Notes: generated by a model from the sequence alone, not told the origin. Positions 1-11,534 are shown, counted from the stretch's first letter. The stretch: 64,000 nucleotides of DNA from Calliopum simillimum (GCA_951812925.1 OX638369.1:52819061-52883060), one strand, 5' to 3'. Numbers and translations are program-made.

Positions 1-1339
1 GTAATATCCTGCATAAGTTTACTGAACACATAATACACCTCAAATGTAAGGATCATATAGTTAAATTCATCGATTTAACACAAAAATGCGCTATTTTTGT
101 ATTTTTCATGTACAGTGGATTAAAAAACTTCAAGAATCGATTAAAAAAAAATCTGACGTGCTGGAGAAAAACGACGAGACACGGGTATTTTATTTTAACG
201 CCTACTTTAAGAATTTTTTGGATTTTCTCATGTGTTTTACAAAAAGTTTCATATTATCGAACAGGTTATTACATAAAAACGAAAAAAATGGGGAAAAACG
301 CATTTTGGTAACTTTTCAATGAATTGTATACAACTTTTGCATTTTTCCATCGATTTTTTTAAATGGTATCTTATTTTCTTTACAAATATATAGTCTATGA
401 TACAAAAGAAAGAAAAATTATAAAAAAGTTATTTCTTCTTGTATAAATCTGCAGTTGATTTTGATTTTTTGTTAATTTTTTCGAAAAAAAAAAATGTTTT
501 TTTTAGAAATCAATTTATTTCGCCGAAACTAACAAACCAACCAAAAAGTAATGTGAATATTATTTGGAGGTAATTTAATTATCTTTAATATGAGATATAA
601 TACGTTTGAACACAAATATTGGTTCTTGAGATATTTGTATTTAAATGGACCTATCTCTTTTTTTTGGTCCGAAAACCGAAAATGACCGATATCTCAAAAA
701 CGACACGAAATAAAAAAAAAATAATGCAATTTTCGGAATCAGCAGCCCATTTTACATATTAAATGAATAATGGCATTCCCTGGGGAAAAATTTTTTACCC
801 ATTTGTTGCATAGTGTTATTTGCCTCCTGCACACAACCTTCTAAGCGAACAGACTGCGCCGTATAGCGATAACTTTGGATTTTTTTTGCTGTTCATGGGA
901 TCAGAGTCCCATATTTTTGAACACTGATTCCTATGTAAAATTGAACGAGGAATCGAATGGAAAAGTCAATTTTGAAAAAAAGTTGGGGGAAAAGCACAAA
1001 AAACTGGTTTTTTGGAAAAAAAATGGTTTTTTTGGATTTTGAAAATTTTTTTGGATTTTGAAAATATTTTTATCGGAAAGCTGAGATTTTTCTACATAGA
1101 ATTGTATAACTTCAAAATTTCTTGCACTCAATTTTCAGGTCGTTAAAAAATAAAAGAAATAGTCATTTTTTCGTTTGATCGAAATTTGAATTGCGCGCCA
1201 AAAAACAGTGGAGCAACTTTGACCACTAAAAATTTGACGGATATTCTTCTTCTGGTCTATATTATGATATTCTATAGTTTGGTCAAAATCGGAGAACCAC
1301 GGGTACAAAACCATGTCGCCAGTTGATGGAATGGCCCAT
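1..1339. other. noncoding AT-rich sequence
   Basis: No supported gene. Open frames here are short and arise from A/T runs. Around 540-720 there are phrases such as TTGAGATATT and GATATCTCAAAAACG that recur inside the foldback elements elsewhere in the window, so part of this stretch is probably old repeat DNA. One repeat shared with 52.7 kb is listed separately. Confidence 0.6.
318..480 (+). repeat. dispersed repeat, second copy at 52,745-52,915
   Basis: About 160 bases align in direct orientation with 52,745-52,915. Shared blocks include ATGGTATCTTATTTTCTT (ATGATATCTTATTTTCTT in the other copy) and TGCAGTTGATTTTGA. Identity is partial, with small gaps. No terminal structure or coding potential is seen, so the family is unknown. 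Confidence 0.55.
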
Positions 1340-1430
1340 ATACATGTACTTTTCCATACCAGCCACGCCTCCCTCTCTGCGTAACAAACGGATGGTCAAA
1401 GTGAATATACCCTGGGTATAAGGTATAAGA
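1340..1430 (-). mobile_element. DINE-1-like element, terminal fragment
   Basis: Matches the end shared by the fuller copies at 42.1 and 52.6 kb: CCACGCCTCC, then GCGTAACAAACGG, AAAGTGAATATACCCTGGG and a final GTATAAGGTATA. Only about 90 bases are kept. The orientation is that of the copies at 41.0 and 50.8 kb, which run CTAG end first. Confidence 0.6.
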
Positions 1431-3316
1431 ACGAGTGGCATTGGTAAAAGCAGCATATAATTTACCACCTACTTAACAAAACATTGCGGAAATTTTTAGA
1501 TAAATAAACTACATAAATACTTAAAATGCTATGTCATTGTCCTTATTTCAGCGGCGTTTTTCATGACTTCCCACTGACTTAGACCATTAAGAGTGCGCTG
1601 AACCGAAACCCACACTTTAGAAACCCAAATTCAGCACAATAAAATTTGCGAATTTCTTGGCACACATTGGAAGACAATTCGATGGCAAAAGCCACAATGT
1701 GTAGGTTCTTTTGGCTTGAGTCGTCTGGCATATAAAGAAATTTACATTTTTATGAGATATTCTGCTTTTATTATCAGTTGCTGCGCTTATAAAAGAAAAA
1801 ACAAGCAAAAATGTGACAATTTTTGCCAACCCAAAAGGACAACTTATAAAATAATGAAACGCTTTATAGCACCAATATAATGCCAGTCAGCCAGTTAGTC
1901 CCCATTGATTTGTGGCTACAATCAAAATTTAACGCCAAATAAAAAAGAAAACAGGACTTTGTCACGTTCTCGTCCTGTGCGTGAGCGTGCTGTTGTTGTT
2001 ATTGTTGCTGGAAAAACTTTATGTCAAAAGTTTTATTTTTTTTCTCCTTTCGTCAAATCAAACAAATCAAATTGACAAAAATCAATTGAAAGCCGCAGGA
2101 CATTGGCTCATTTACTCGTAAATTTAAGGAAATTGGTAAATTGAATTCATTACAAAGATGTGACCGCAGGGCTGTTGACTAAGAAAATTGAATAAGTAGT
2201 TGGTTGAATCACAAGTGGGAATTGAAAAAGGCGGTGAGTAGAGGGGGGGATAGTTATGTTGATTACTTAAGTTCTTCACAGTTCGTTACTCGAAAATAGT
2301 TGGCATATTGTTAAGAAATGTATGGATGGGTTTAATGCAGAATTCATATACAAAATATTTGAATTTATTCAACTAAAATTTTATGTTTCAAACATTTAAC
2401 TTTTAAAAACTTTGCAGACATTACAAAAAAAAAAATAAAATAAAAAATTTCGCACCAAATGAAACTTTGAAAATCGAATTCGCCATGGAAAAACTCTTTG
2501 AGATTTTCGCCATTGAAAAGGAACAGTTATGAATAATTAATAAATCCATTAAATAAACTTTGCGCTTTTTTCGTCCTTTGCATAACAAAATCAAGTAAAA
2601 TACAAAAAAAAAAATACAAGGACTTTCATTGCAAATAAAAAAAAGTTGAAAACTTTTCGAATGCTGCTAATTAAACAATTAAAAGGTTTTTAAATTTTGC
2701 CGCGTGCTGTTGCGCCTTTTTGTTTGCATTTTTTTTTTTTTTTTCCATATTTTTTACTGCCTGAACTTTTATACTTTTGAAGTTGTTATTGCTGCAAACA
2801 AAAAAATCCTCCACTTTGTCACTCTTCACCAGTTTGACACAAAACACCAACCATCGTCCGTCGTCGGTCAACGTTTATTGAAGTTGATTTGCTTGATGAT
2901 GCTGCGGTCGGTCATGTTCGAAGTTCAATACGCAAATCAAATACTGCGCTCTACAAAACAAAATGTGGGGAAAAACAAAAGCGGTTCACATTGGCATTGA
3001 GTTCGAGTGCAGAAAAACTTTTTATTTAAGTCCCTTTAATTGCTGTGAAAACTTTAAGAGCAAAGTCAATTGCACACAGCATCATACAGGAATATTTATT
3101 GCACTTTTTTCTTGGATCTTTTGAGACATAAAATGAATAAAAAACTGAGCAGGGTGTTATTTACTACTAAGTCTATATAGAAAAATATTTTTCCAGACCT
3201 TTAGATACCACAAAATAGTATTTAGAGTATGCCCCAGACGGACTTGAGTATGCAAAATATGAGTACCGAAAATTAAGCACAAATTCACTTGATGCTAAAA
3301 TTTCCAGTGAACTAAC
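1431..3316. other. noncoding, probably single-copy DNA
   Basis: No gene is supported. The stretch has T- and A-rich runs (for example a T tract near 2,728-2,744) and simple-sequence TTG and AAAT patches. It shows no recognisable repeat shared with the rest of the window. Short frames such as the one at 2,704-3,000 run through homopolymers and carry no family motif. Confidence 0.5.
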
Positions 3317-3702
3317 CTATATTTAACCGTGAAAAAAAAAAATTTAACAGGTTGCTCCAAACCGAGATAACGAACATAGCACCCTGTATTCTTAAAAAAA
3401 TCATATTTTTTATTTAATTTTCTTATTCTACACTGAAAATAAGCAAACATACCCCCAAACGATTTTTCTATAAAATGTTTTTTTCGAAAGTTAGACCCAA
3501 ACGAAAATGTTCTTATAGTTTCTGAGATAAAGCGTGGTCTGGTAACTTCATATGAAATTAGCTGACCACATTTTCGTTTGCGTCTAACTTTCGAATTATA
3601 CATTTTATAGAAAAATCGTTTTGACAAATGTTTGCTTATTTTCAGTGTAGAATAAGATAATTGAATAAAAATTCCATTTTTTACTTAGAATACAAGGCGC
3701 CA
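3317..3702. mobile_element. short foldback element, relative of 37.6-39.1 kb
   Basis: Left and right halves are inverted copies. CACCCTGTATTCTTA followed by TTATTCTACACTGAAAATA on the left returns as TTTTCAGTGTAGAATAAG and TTAGAATACAAGG on the right. The same sequences, including CCAAACCGAGATAACG, occur in several direct and inverted copies at 37.6-39.0 kb. No coding capacity. The boundary is approximate and no target duplication was found. Confidence 0.6.
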
Positions 3703-4025
3703 TGTTAATTTTCTTGATCTTGGACATTGAGTTTTGGTCTTGACAAAATTTCTAAGGACTGTTGAGTATTCAAAATTTCCAAACCTTATTTTTACAAACC
3801 AGTTGGGTTTTCAGGATGCCAAATTTCGAATTGTGATGATTTTATGCTTGAAAGGGGCGTGACACACCTATTAACAATAAATTACCAAGACTGTAAAGAA
3901 GTTTTGATCTTGATGATCATCGTGACCAACACTAATACCGAAACCATGGCATTCCTAATCATGGTCTCGAAAAAGATACCAAGAACAAGACTCAATACCA
4001 GGACTAATTTTGCTCATCACTAGTT
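3703..4025 (-). repeat. CTTGGTCTTG-rich repeat, inverted partner at 63,361-63,660
   Basis: This stretch contains repeated TTGATCTTGG, TTTTGGTCTTGA and GATCTTGATGATCAT phrases. It is an inverted match of 63,361-63,660: GATTTTATGCTTGAAAGG here is CCTTTCAAGCATAAAATC there, and both copies end at CATCACTA. Identity is moderate and no coding frame is present. It is probably a dispersed, mobile-element-derived repeat of unknown class. Confidence 0.6.
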
Positions 4026-4200
4026 ATGATGTGGATGCTGATACTGATTTTTTATGAAATAAAAAAAAAAAAATGTTTTATTTATAACACAGTCCTACGA
4101 TAGCTTCCCATGCCGGTTTTTTTATTAGAGGTGACTTATTACTTATGAAAATTAACTTGGTTTTTTTCTCTCATATTTTGCTTAGTTTAGGCGCCAATGA

Positions 4201-6483
4201 CAGCTACATAGATCTCCCGCTTCTAAAGCAAACTTAAAAATTTCTACTTCTAAACTGAGGTCTGCGCTAAAAAATAGAGAAGATATAGAGCAGCAAAAAT
4301 TTGTCTCGAAACTGGATCCTAATAAGAACGGCAAACAGTCCTTGTGGAAAGCTAGCAAAAGTATTAAAACTCCGATGGAGAGTGAGCTGCCGATAAGAGC
4401 CAACCTTGGGAACTGTGCTCGAAGTGATGAAGAAAAAGCTGATGCTTTTGCAAATCACTTAAGCACAGTTTTTCAACCCAATCCTCCTATTCAAGGCTTT
4501 CTTCCTCCTAATTTGCCATTAAACAGCGATGTTAAGCAATTGAACTTTCATATTAGCAACGTAAAGGGTGTAGTTGAAGAGATGTGTCCCATAAAAGCTC
4601 CTGGGTGCGATTATATAACTCCCAAAATGATAAAAGAACAGCCAAATTCAGCTTTTGTCTTTTTAACCAGACTTTTTAATGCTATAATTCAGTATGGGTA
4701 CTACCCATCAGAGTGGAAAATCTCATTAATAACCGTGATTCCAAAACCTGGAAAAGATCGTACATTGCCTTCTTCATATAGACCCATCAGTATTTTACCA
4801 TGCATATCCAAACTGTTTGAAAAACTAAATTTATCAAAAATAATACCTTATGCAACCGAAAAAAATTTATTTCCGGTCGGTGCCGTGACATAATCCCCAC
4901 GGACATAATCCCCATTCACGATATGGGGATTATGTCCGCAAGTTATTCGGACATAATCCCCATTTTATCAATGGGGATTATGTCCGCAAGTATTTCGGAC
5001 ATAATCCCCAGCAAAAAACGGACATAGTCCCCATAACGATATTTTGTTATTGACCACAGAAGCAGCTCAGGATATACAACTCCCAAAAATTCCACAGTAA
5101 TTTTACATAAGGGTAGGGGTAAGTGGGCGGCCTGCGGCCGCAGCTCAGGATTTAAAACTCCCAAAAATCCAACACCGGCTTCGCGGCGGCCTTCGGCCGC
5201 GGATCAGTCTATAACATCCAACACTATATAAATTTTTTAAATGGATTATTGCAAACATTTTGTTCAATCTTAATTAAATTTTTCGGACATAACCCCCATT
5301 GGGATTATGTCCGAAAAATTTGCGGACATAACCCCTATGGCCAAAATGGGGATTATGACCGAAAAATTTTCGGACATAATCCCCATTTACGAAATGGGGA
5401 TTATGTCCGTTGGGATTATGTCCGGTAACCTTTCCGGTCCATCAATTCGGTTTCCGAAAACACCACGGAACAATTGAACAGGTTAATAGAATCACAAATG
5501 AAATAAGGAAGGCTTTCGAACAAAGTGAATACAGTACAGCAGTTTTTCTCGACGTAGCTCAAGCGTTTGATAAAGTATGGCATGAAGGCCTTATCAATAA
5601 AATTAAACACGTACTACCTTTTAGCGTCCACAAAACATTTATTTCGTATCTGGAAAGCAGGCATTTTAGAATTAGACATAACAGTTTTATTTCATCACCT
5701 TTAAAAATTAATGCAGGTGTCCCTCATGGAAGCGTGCTGGGTCCTTTTCTGTACTTACTGTATACCTCTGATTTACCTATTATCGCTGGCACAACCATAT
5801 CTACTTTCGCAGATGATACTGCAGTTTTAAGTTGTAGTCGTTGTCCCCTAGAAGCGGCACGAAAACTTCAACTTCATTTAAACTCTATCGAAAAGTGGTT
5901 GCTGCTATGGCGCATAAAAGTAAATGAACAAAAATGCAAGCAGGTTACTTTTACCCTTAGGCGAGGTAATTGCCCTGCTATCACATTAAATAACACTTCA
6001 ATCCCTCAATCTGAAAACGTCACATACCTAGGTATTCATTTAGACAGACGGCTTACGTGGCGAAAGCATATTGAAGTCAAAAAAACGCATGTTAAACTAA
6101 AAGCTTCCAGTCTACATTGGCTCATAAATAGCCAGTCCCGTCTGAAACTTGAATATAAAATCCTTTTATATAAATCCATCATTAAGCCAATTTGGTTATA
6201 TGGTATGCAGTTATGGGGTAACGCCAGCTCCTCGAACATTGAACTAATACAACGGACTCAGTCAAAAATTCTAAGAATCATGACTGGTGCTCCATGGTAT
6301 ATACGGAACGAAAACATACATCGGGACCTTTGCATCCCCTTGGTCAAAGACGAAATCAACAAATACAAGCAAAGTTACGTTGCAAGATTGCTGTATCATC
6401 CTAATCCATTGGCACGGAGGTTAAAAAATTTAGACAATTTCTCGAGAAAGGATTGTCCTGCTATGAATATCGTTAGCAATTAG
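4201..6483 (+). pseudogene. LINE ORF2 reverse transcriptase fragment, interrupted by an element
   Basis: The frame is open at 4,201-4,878 and again at 5,431-6,483. With the insert and one copy of its 9-bp duplication ignored, the two segments share one frame. Visible motifs: SLWKASKSIKTP and DEEKADAFANHL upstream; SSYRPISILPCISKLFEKL; HQFGFRKHHGTIEQV; STAVFLDVAQAFDKVWHEGL with the first catalytic Asp; GVPHGSVLGP (usually GVPQGSVLGP, so Gln is replaced by His); and FADDTAVLS with the catalytic Asp pair near 5,815. The C-terminal part has ILYKSIIKPIWLYGMQLWG, typical of Jockey-like ORF2. The endonuclease half is absent. Apart from the insert there is no internal stop, so the copy was young when it was interrupted. 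It is not functional as it stands. Confidence 0.85.
4879..5430. mobile_element. 552-bp inverted-repeat element (MITE) inside the LINE, 9-bp TSD
   Basis: Flanked by perfect 9-bp direct repeats TTTCCGGTC (4,870-4,878 and 5,431-5,439) that are a single copy in an uninterrupted reverse transcriptase. The ends are imperfect inverted repeats of about 38 bp beginning GGTGCCGTGACATAAT on the left and, read inward, GGTTACCGGACATAAT on the right. The 14-mer CGGACATAATCCCC or its complement occurs about 14 times (some variant) in alternating orientation, in two clusters at 4,887-5,032 and 5,283-5,424. The core is GC-rich with palindromes (GCGGCCGC near 5,135 and GGCCTTCGGCC near 5,189), and a CAGCTCAGGAT...CTCCCAAAAATYC phrase appears twice. 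No ORF. A 9-bp duplication suits Mutator- or Merlin-type elements, but the class is inference. Confidence 0.8.
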
Positions 6484-6514
6484 CTATGTTAAGCTGACTG
6501 AATTCTAAATTTTG

Positions 6515-6775
6515 TATGCAGCCGGTATCTGGAGCGTACTTTTCTATGCAGCCGGCGGTATCTGGCGCGTACTTTTTTCTATGCAGCTGGTATCTGGCGC
6601 GTACTTTTTTCTATGCAGCCGGTGGTGTCTGGCGCGTACTTTTTTCTATGCAGCCGGTATCTGGCGCGTACTTTTTCTATGCAGCCGGCGGTATCTGGCG
6701 CGTACTTTTTTCTATGCAGTCGGTATCTGGCGCGTACTTTCCTCTATGCAGCCGGTATCTGGCGCATACTCTTTC
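6515..6775 (+). repeat. 30-35 bp tandem repeat in the LINE 3' tail
   Basis: About eight units of the form TATGCAGCCGGTATCTGGCG plus CGTACTTTTTTC, 30 to 35 bp long. Some units carry an extra GGC or GGT after the GCCG. A decayed ninth unit follows near 6,800. It lies just after the ORF2 stop and before the poly(A) signal, so it belongs to the LINE 3' untranslated region. Because unit lengths vary, it creates spurious open frames in all three forward frames. Confidence 0.85.
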
Positions 6776-7148
6776 TTATATTTCTTGTTTCTGCTACACA
6801 TGCAGCCGGAACTACTGGCGCAAATTTGTATGGAGATCTTTTCATTCAAACATCCTGCTAGGCGGGCAGCATGTTTGTGAGAAGACTGAACGTACAACAA
6901 CTGCGTTCTTCTGCGCGTTTACCGAACTCCTAGGATGTACAAGTCCCTATTAACTCTGGAGACGCATTGAACACTGAATTATATATAAGATTAATTATGT
7001 ATAATAATGTTATTTAGGATTAAGATTTTTAAACTTATTGTTAGTCTCCTAAGATGAGAAGATTCAATAAATGAATTCAAGTATTAAAAAAAAAAAAAAA
7101 TATTTCGCTTCAAAGTACAGGAATCGCTGTTTCGAAGCATTTTTGCAT

Positions 7149-8263
7149 TAGACCGAGTCGACTTTGTATGAAGGAAATTAAAATCATCTCAAAACCAACT
7201 CAAAAGTTAGAGGGACTCTTTTCTTTTTTTTTTCATTCTGAGTAAAATTAATGTAGCTTTTGATTCTACTGAAGGCCTATTTTAGCTAAAAAAAAACATG
7301 TCATTAGTTTTTTTTTTTTCATTACAAAATGTATACCCACAATTTCTATAGAAATAAAAACTATGTTCTTACAAAAATTTAGGTGTTTAAAAATTATAAA
7401 TTTTTCTTTGTGACATAGATAATATTCGCATCCCAAAATCGATTTTTTACGTTTTTCAATTACGCGGTCGGAAAAACGATGTTTTACTCAAAAGCAACAA
7501 AAGTCATCTAACGAAAAAAATGAATATGGCCAAAAATGCTTAGAATTGTCCAAAGAATACGAGTGAACTTTTTCAGAATTTTTTTTTTTTTTATTTATTC
7601 AAAAAATTTATCAAATTGCGTTTTCAGCTATTAAGCTCACGTTTGTCAGCAAAATGCTAGGTTTTCTTAAAACCAAGGCATCCACGAAAAAATTTCATAT
7701 AACATAAAATGCTAAGAATTCTTCAAAAAATTTGTATGAATTTTTCCAGAACTTTTTGAATTTTTTTTTATGTTTTATTTTTTTGACCAAGTTTTTAAAA
7801 AATATAAAATAGCTCAAAAAGTTCTGAAAAAATTCACACATATTTTTTGAACAATTCCAAGCATTTTTGGCCTTACACACTTTTTTCCTAAGCTCCCTTG
7901 CTTTTGAGAAAAAAAATCGTTTTTCCGACCTTGTTATTGAAAAACGTAAAAAAATTTATTTTTGAAACCGAATATTATTTATAGCCCAAAAAAAAAAAAA
8001 AAAAAATTTTAAACGCCTAAACTTTTGTGAGAACATTACATTATTTTAAAGCACTCTTGGGTAACCATTTTATAATGAAAAAAAAAGTTATAGGTAACCA
8101 AAAAATGTGTTTTTTTTTTAGCTAAAATAGGCTTTCATTAGAATCAAAAGTGCTCCATTGGTTTTTCTCAGAATGAAAAATAAAAATATGCAGATATCGT
8201 TTTTAAGAGTCCCTCTAACTTTTGAGTCGGTTTCGGGATGAATCTAATTTTCGACCCGGTCTA
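7149..8263. mobile_element. long foldback element, about 1.1 kb
   Basis: Two arms of roughly 530 bp in inverted orientation meet near 7,710. The left arm starts TAGACCGAGTCGA and carries AACTCAAAAGTTAGAGGGAC; the right arm ends GTCCCTCTAACTTTTGAGT then TCGACCCGGTCTA. Inner blocks also mirror, for example TATTTTAGCTAAAAAAAAA with its complement near 8,110. The flanking tetranucleotides are GCAT and GTAT, compatible with a decayed 4-bp target duplication. There is no coding sequence; ORFs inside are A/T runs. Sequences related to its arms occur at 46.2-46.4 and 59.5-59.6 kb. Confidence 0.75.
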
Positions 8264-8416
8264 GTATACATATATCATATTTTCAGTAAATGGTGTTATT
8301 GATGTTTGCAAATGGTATCTGATAGTCATAATTTTACTTATTGAACTTTACCTTTCAACTTTTCCAATTGTACGATTATTTTCCGATCATTCACTGAAAT
8401 TGAGGTTTTTCAACTA

Positions 8417-9707
8417 AGGACTGCCCCAGAAAAATTTGATACTTTTATTCCTAAAGATTATGATTTACCTGATGATCGTGCAGGTCGAAATATGGGTGCT
8501 ATTTTTTCTATATAACATGACGATTACAAAAATATATAACACTTGGTAAACGAACTTCAAATGATAGAGATGTCTAGCAATCAAGAAAACAAGCGCAAAC
8601 TCATTTTGTACACTTGCATGCAAAAACCTGAATTAAAATATTCGGCCATAGCTAAACAGGTGCATCAAAAATCACTGTCCAAAGGGTTATTTCGAATTAT
8701 ATAAAAGGTTAACTTATTACGCGGAAAAAAGGTTCAGGTAGAAAAGCCAGTATAGACCCACAGTTGGTGAAAAAGGTGAAGCGCCTTTTTAAGCAGAATC
8801 CTAACACTTCAGAACGAGATATGGCTGCCAGATCAGGAACCTCAAAATCTTCTATAAAAAGACCAAAAAAAAAACTTAAGCTAAAGACCTACAGAGTTCA
8901 AAAAGTACCAGACCGTTCCCATGAAAAGCAGTTAAAGGCTCAAAAGCGAACTCGAAAGTTATATGTCGATTACCCGACTAAATTTGACTGCTGCATAATG
9001 GACGATGAAACATACGTTAAGACAGATTTTAAACAGCTACCAGGACACGAATTTTATACCTGTTCGGAGAAGAGGCAGGTACAAAGCAAATTTAAAGAGA
9101 AGAAAATTACAAAATTTCCCAAGCAGTATATGGTTTGGCAGGCCATATGCACTTGCGGTCTGAGAAGCAGTTTTTTTGTAACACAGGGCCCAATTAACTC
9201 GAAAATTTATATTGATGAATGGTCTGAAAAACGTTTTTAGCCATTTATTCGTGAGCACGAAGGTACTGTAATGTTCTGGCTTGATTTAGCAACCTCTCAC
9301 TACTCTAGAGCCACCATAAAATGGTACAAAAGCAATAATGTAAATTTTGTACCCAAAAATGCAAACCCACTTAACTGCCCAGAGCTTCGACCTCTTGAGC
9401 GATATTGGGATCTAATGAAATCAGATCTTCGGAAAAGTAAAAGTACTGCAAAAAGTTTAAAAGATTTCAAAAACAAGTGGCGAAGGTAGTACGGTACTAT
9501 CGACGAAACAAATGTACAAAACTTAATGAAGAGTCTTAAGAAAAAAGAAAAATAATTTAATATAAAATAAATATTTGATAATAGTGTAAGGTTATTTATG
9601 TTTGTTATACTACCATTAATAAATAAAAAAACAATATTTAAAAAAAAATCATTACGTATTTTTTTATTGATGAAAAACAAAGGATCAAATTTTTCTGGGG
9701 CAGTTCT
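8417..9707 (+). mobile_element. Tc1/mariner-superfamily transposon, DD37E type
   Basis: A 1,291-bp element with TA on both sides (8,415-8,416 and 9,708-9,709) and inverted ends AGGACTGCCCCAGAAAAA and, read inward, AGAACTGCCCCAGAAAAA, similar over about 28 bp. It carries one transposase-like reading frame on the plus strand, now broken. The size, TA duplication and transposase motifs agree with the ITmD37E group described from mosquitoes; placement in that group is inferred from residue spacing only. Confidence 0.85.
8561..9555 (+). pseudogene. DD37E transposase, broken
   Basis: The probable start is the ATG at 8,561 (MIEMSSNQENKRKLILYT), followed by a helix-turn-helix-like stretch. A frameshift near 8,655 moves the coding to the frame used downstream. 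That frame then has a stop at 8,710, TAG at 9,238 and TAG at 9,487 before the natural end at 9,553-9,555. Catalytic landmarks remain: IMDDETYVK (first Asp near 9,000), MFWLDLATSHYS (second Asp near 9,283) and CPELRPLERYW (Glu near 9,396). I count 37 residues between the second Asp and the Glu, hence DD37E. With one frameshift and three internal stops it cannot encode active enzyme. Confidence 0.8.
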
Positions 9708-10069
9708 TATATATAGAAAGGAATAATATTATATTTGTTTTGGACTGGGATACCTGTACTTCAATTGATGATAACTATTTTATGAGTAAGTTCGTGGCAC
9801 TCCGCTATATTTTGTTAAAATAAATTGGTTTTTGCCCTGAAAATGTGCTATACAGTGTGGGCGGGAATCGGTAGAACACCGGAAAATGTAAGGGACAATT
9901 TTTTTCTGTTCCATTATTCGAAATATAGGGACAAAACTAATGTCATAATATGAATTGGCAGACATTTTGTTAGAGACGAATAACGAATTAAATTCAGCTC
10001 CATTTGCACGAAAAGTTTGCATGATGTCGTGAAATTGATGGCATTTGGTTGAGAAAATGATATCGATGA
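9708..10069. other. noncoding, with a short inverted match to the Pgant units
   Basis: No gene. Bases about 9,850-9,895 (GGGCGGGAATCGGTAGAACA then CCGGAAAATG) are the reverse complement of a phrase repeated in the Pgant units near 24,255, 33,880 and 45,675. This indicates a fragment of the same dispersed repeat. The rest shows nothing recognisable. Confidence 0.5.
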
Positions 10070-11530
10070 AATAACACAGGTTTACAAAATAAAAAAATGT
10101 CATGGCGTTTTGACCAGACTCTGTGTTTGGCGTCCTGAATCTGAATCCGGGGTTCGTTTTTTTCCAGAACGTCTGAGAAAAAAGATTTCAAGGTCATATG
10201 GAGGTCAAAATGGGGTTCATGTGTCGTTTAGTGATAAATTCGCTAAAATTCTGAAACTAATTTTTATCATTGAATTCTTAGTCCTTAAAAAGAATATGTG
10301 ATCAAGAAGGTAATCTCGGACTTAGTTTCAGAGGTGTAGCCATCGGAAGATCCGGATGTATCTTCTACGAAAACCGCTATAAGTTACGAAGCCCTGGATG
10401 GATTTGAAAAATATTGATGTCGTATGGAAGGTATTTTGACAACCTTAAAAATATATCGATACGTCCAACGTAAAAGTTGGTAACTCGAAAATCGTAGTTT
10501 TTAGTTATGATCACTTTTGTATTGTTTTCGTTAAAACAAGAAAACCAAAAGAAAAAATTAAATAAATACTTTAGAAATCTGTAGCCCAAATAAAGGTTTT
10601 TCGACTATTAAATCGTTGTCACTATTCCAAATTGATGTACAGAGATATTAACTATTGTAACTCTAGTTACCACCTAATGTTCTTTTTCAGTTTCATGAAA
10701 AAAATTGGTAACTTAACTTGCCAACTAGCATTAAAAATATTTTACGGACATTACGTTGGTATGTAGGACTTACAACCACTGATTTTTGAAGAAAAATTGA
10801 CTTATAACTTTGTAAGTTAAGTTACCAACACAATTTTTCATTTTTGTCCCATGCATAACTTATCAACTTAAGTTGCCAAGTTTTTGCATGGAGACTTCAG
10901 TAAAATATACTTAGGTTGTAACTTCAAAAATTGCTCCCAGCCCTTCATATTTCAAGCTAGAGGTACCAAAATTTGACACAAGATGGAGTCTAATGCGCGG
11001 ATTTCTAAAATCATTGTCCCGTATAAAGTTGTCAACTTGAGTTACAAACTTTAACGTTGGATGTATCGATATGTTATGCGCATATTTTCAATTGGGTTCA
11101 TAGTTTTGGAGATATGACTTTTTTTGAAATTTTTCAATTACAACAACAAATACATAAACAAAACCAGCAACAACAAAATATCTTTCATATGACACCAATA
11201 TTTTCCAAATCCATCTAGCGATTCCCAACTTATGCAGTTTTCATAGAAGATATGTATAGCCGGATCTTCGAAGCTAGGTCCGAGAGGCCTTTTTTGATCA
11301 CATATTCTTTTTAAAGAATTCAATGATACAAAATAAGTTTCAGAATTTTAGCGAATTTATTACTAAACGACCCATGACCATTTTGACCTCCATATGACCT
11401 TGAAATCTTTTTTCTCAGACGTTCTAGAAAAAAACGGACCCCGGATTCGGATTCAGGACGTCACAGTCACTAGGAAACACATAGTCTGGTCAAAACGCCA
11501 TGACATTTTTTTTTGTAAACCTGTGTTATT
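10070..11530. mobile_element. long foldback element, 1.46 kb, 4-bp TSD
   Basis: The ends are inverted repeats beginning AATAACACAGGTTTACAAAA. The left arm continues ATGTCATGGCGTTTTGACCA, and the right arm carries TGGTCAAAACGCCATGACAT. Mirrored blocks (CAAGGTCATATGGAGGTCAA with its complement near 11,395) continue for several hundred bases. The element is flanked by ATGA at 10,066-10,069 and 11,531-11,534. The central part is less palindromic and contains direct echoes of the phrase AAGTTGCCAA. No plausible ORF. The phrase TTTTGGAGATATGAC near 11,105 resembles wording in the other foldbacks. Confidence 0.8.
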
Positions 11531-11534
11531 ATGA

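Larger units (their letters stand above)
4201..7100 (+). mobile_element. Jockey-clade non-LTR retrotransposon, 5'-truncated, with internal insertion
   Basis: The element opens in the middle of ORF2, just upstream of the reverse transcriptase. It runs through the RT and C-terminal region to a stop at 6,481-6,483, then a 3' tail with a 30-35 bp tandem repeat, a polyadenylation signal (AATAAA near 7,066) and a poly(A) run at about 7,086-7,100. ORF1 and the endonuclease are missing, as expected for target-primed integration with 5' truncation. A 552-bp element is inserted at 4,879-5,430. No target duplication for the LINE itself was identified. The 5' boundary is inferred from where the open frame begins. 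Confidence 0.85.

Noticed and set aside
6512..6953. Overlapping plus-strand frames of 82-145 codons with repeated AGIWRVLF-like peptides
   Set aside because: They translate the 30-35 bp tandem repeat of the LINE 3' tail in all three frames; no start context, no family motif.
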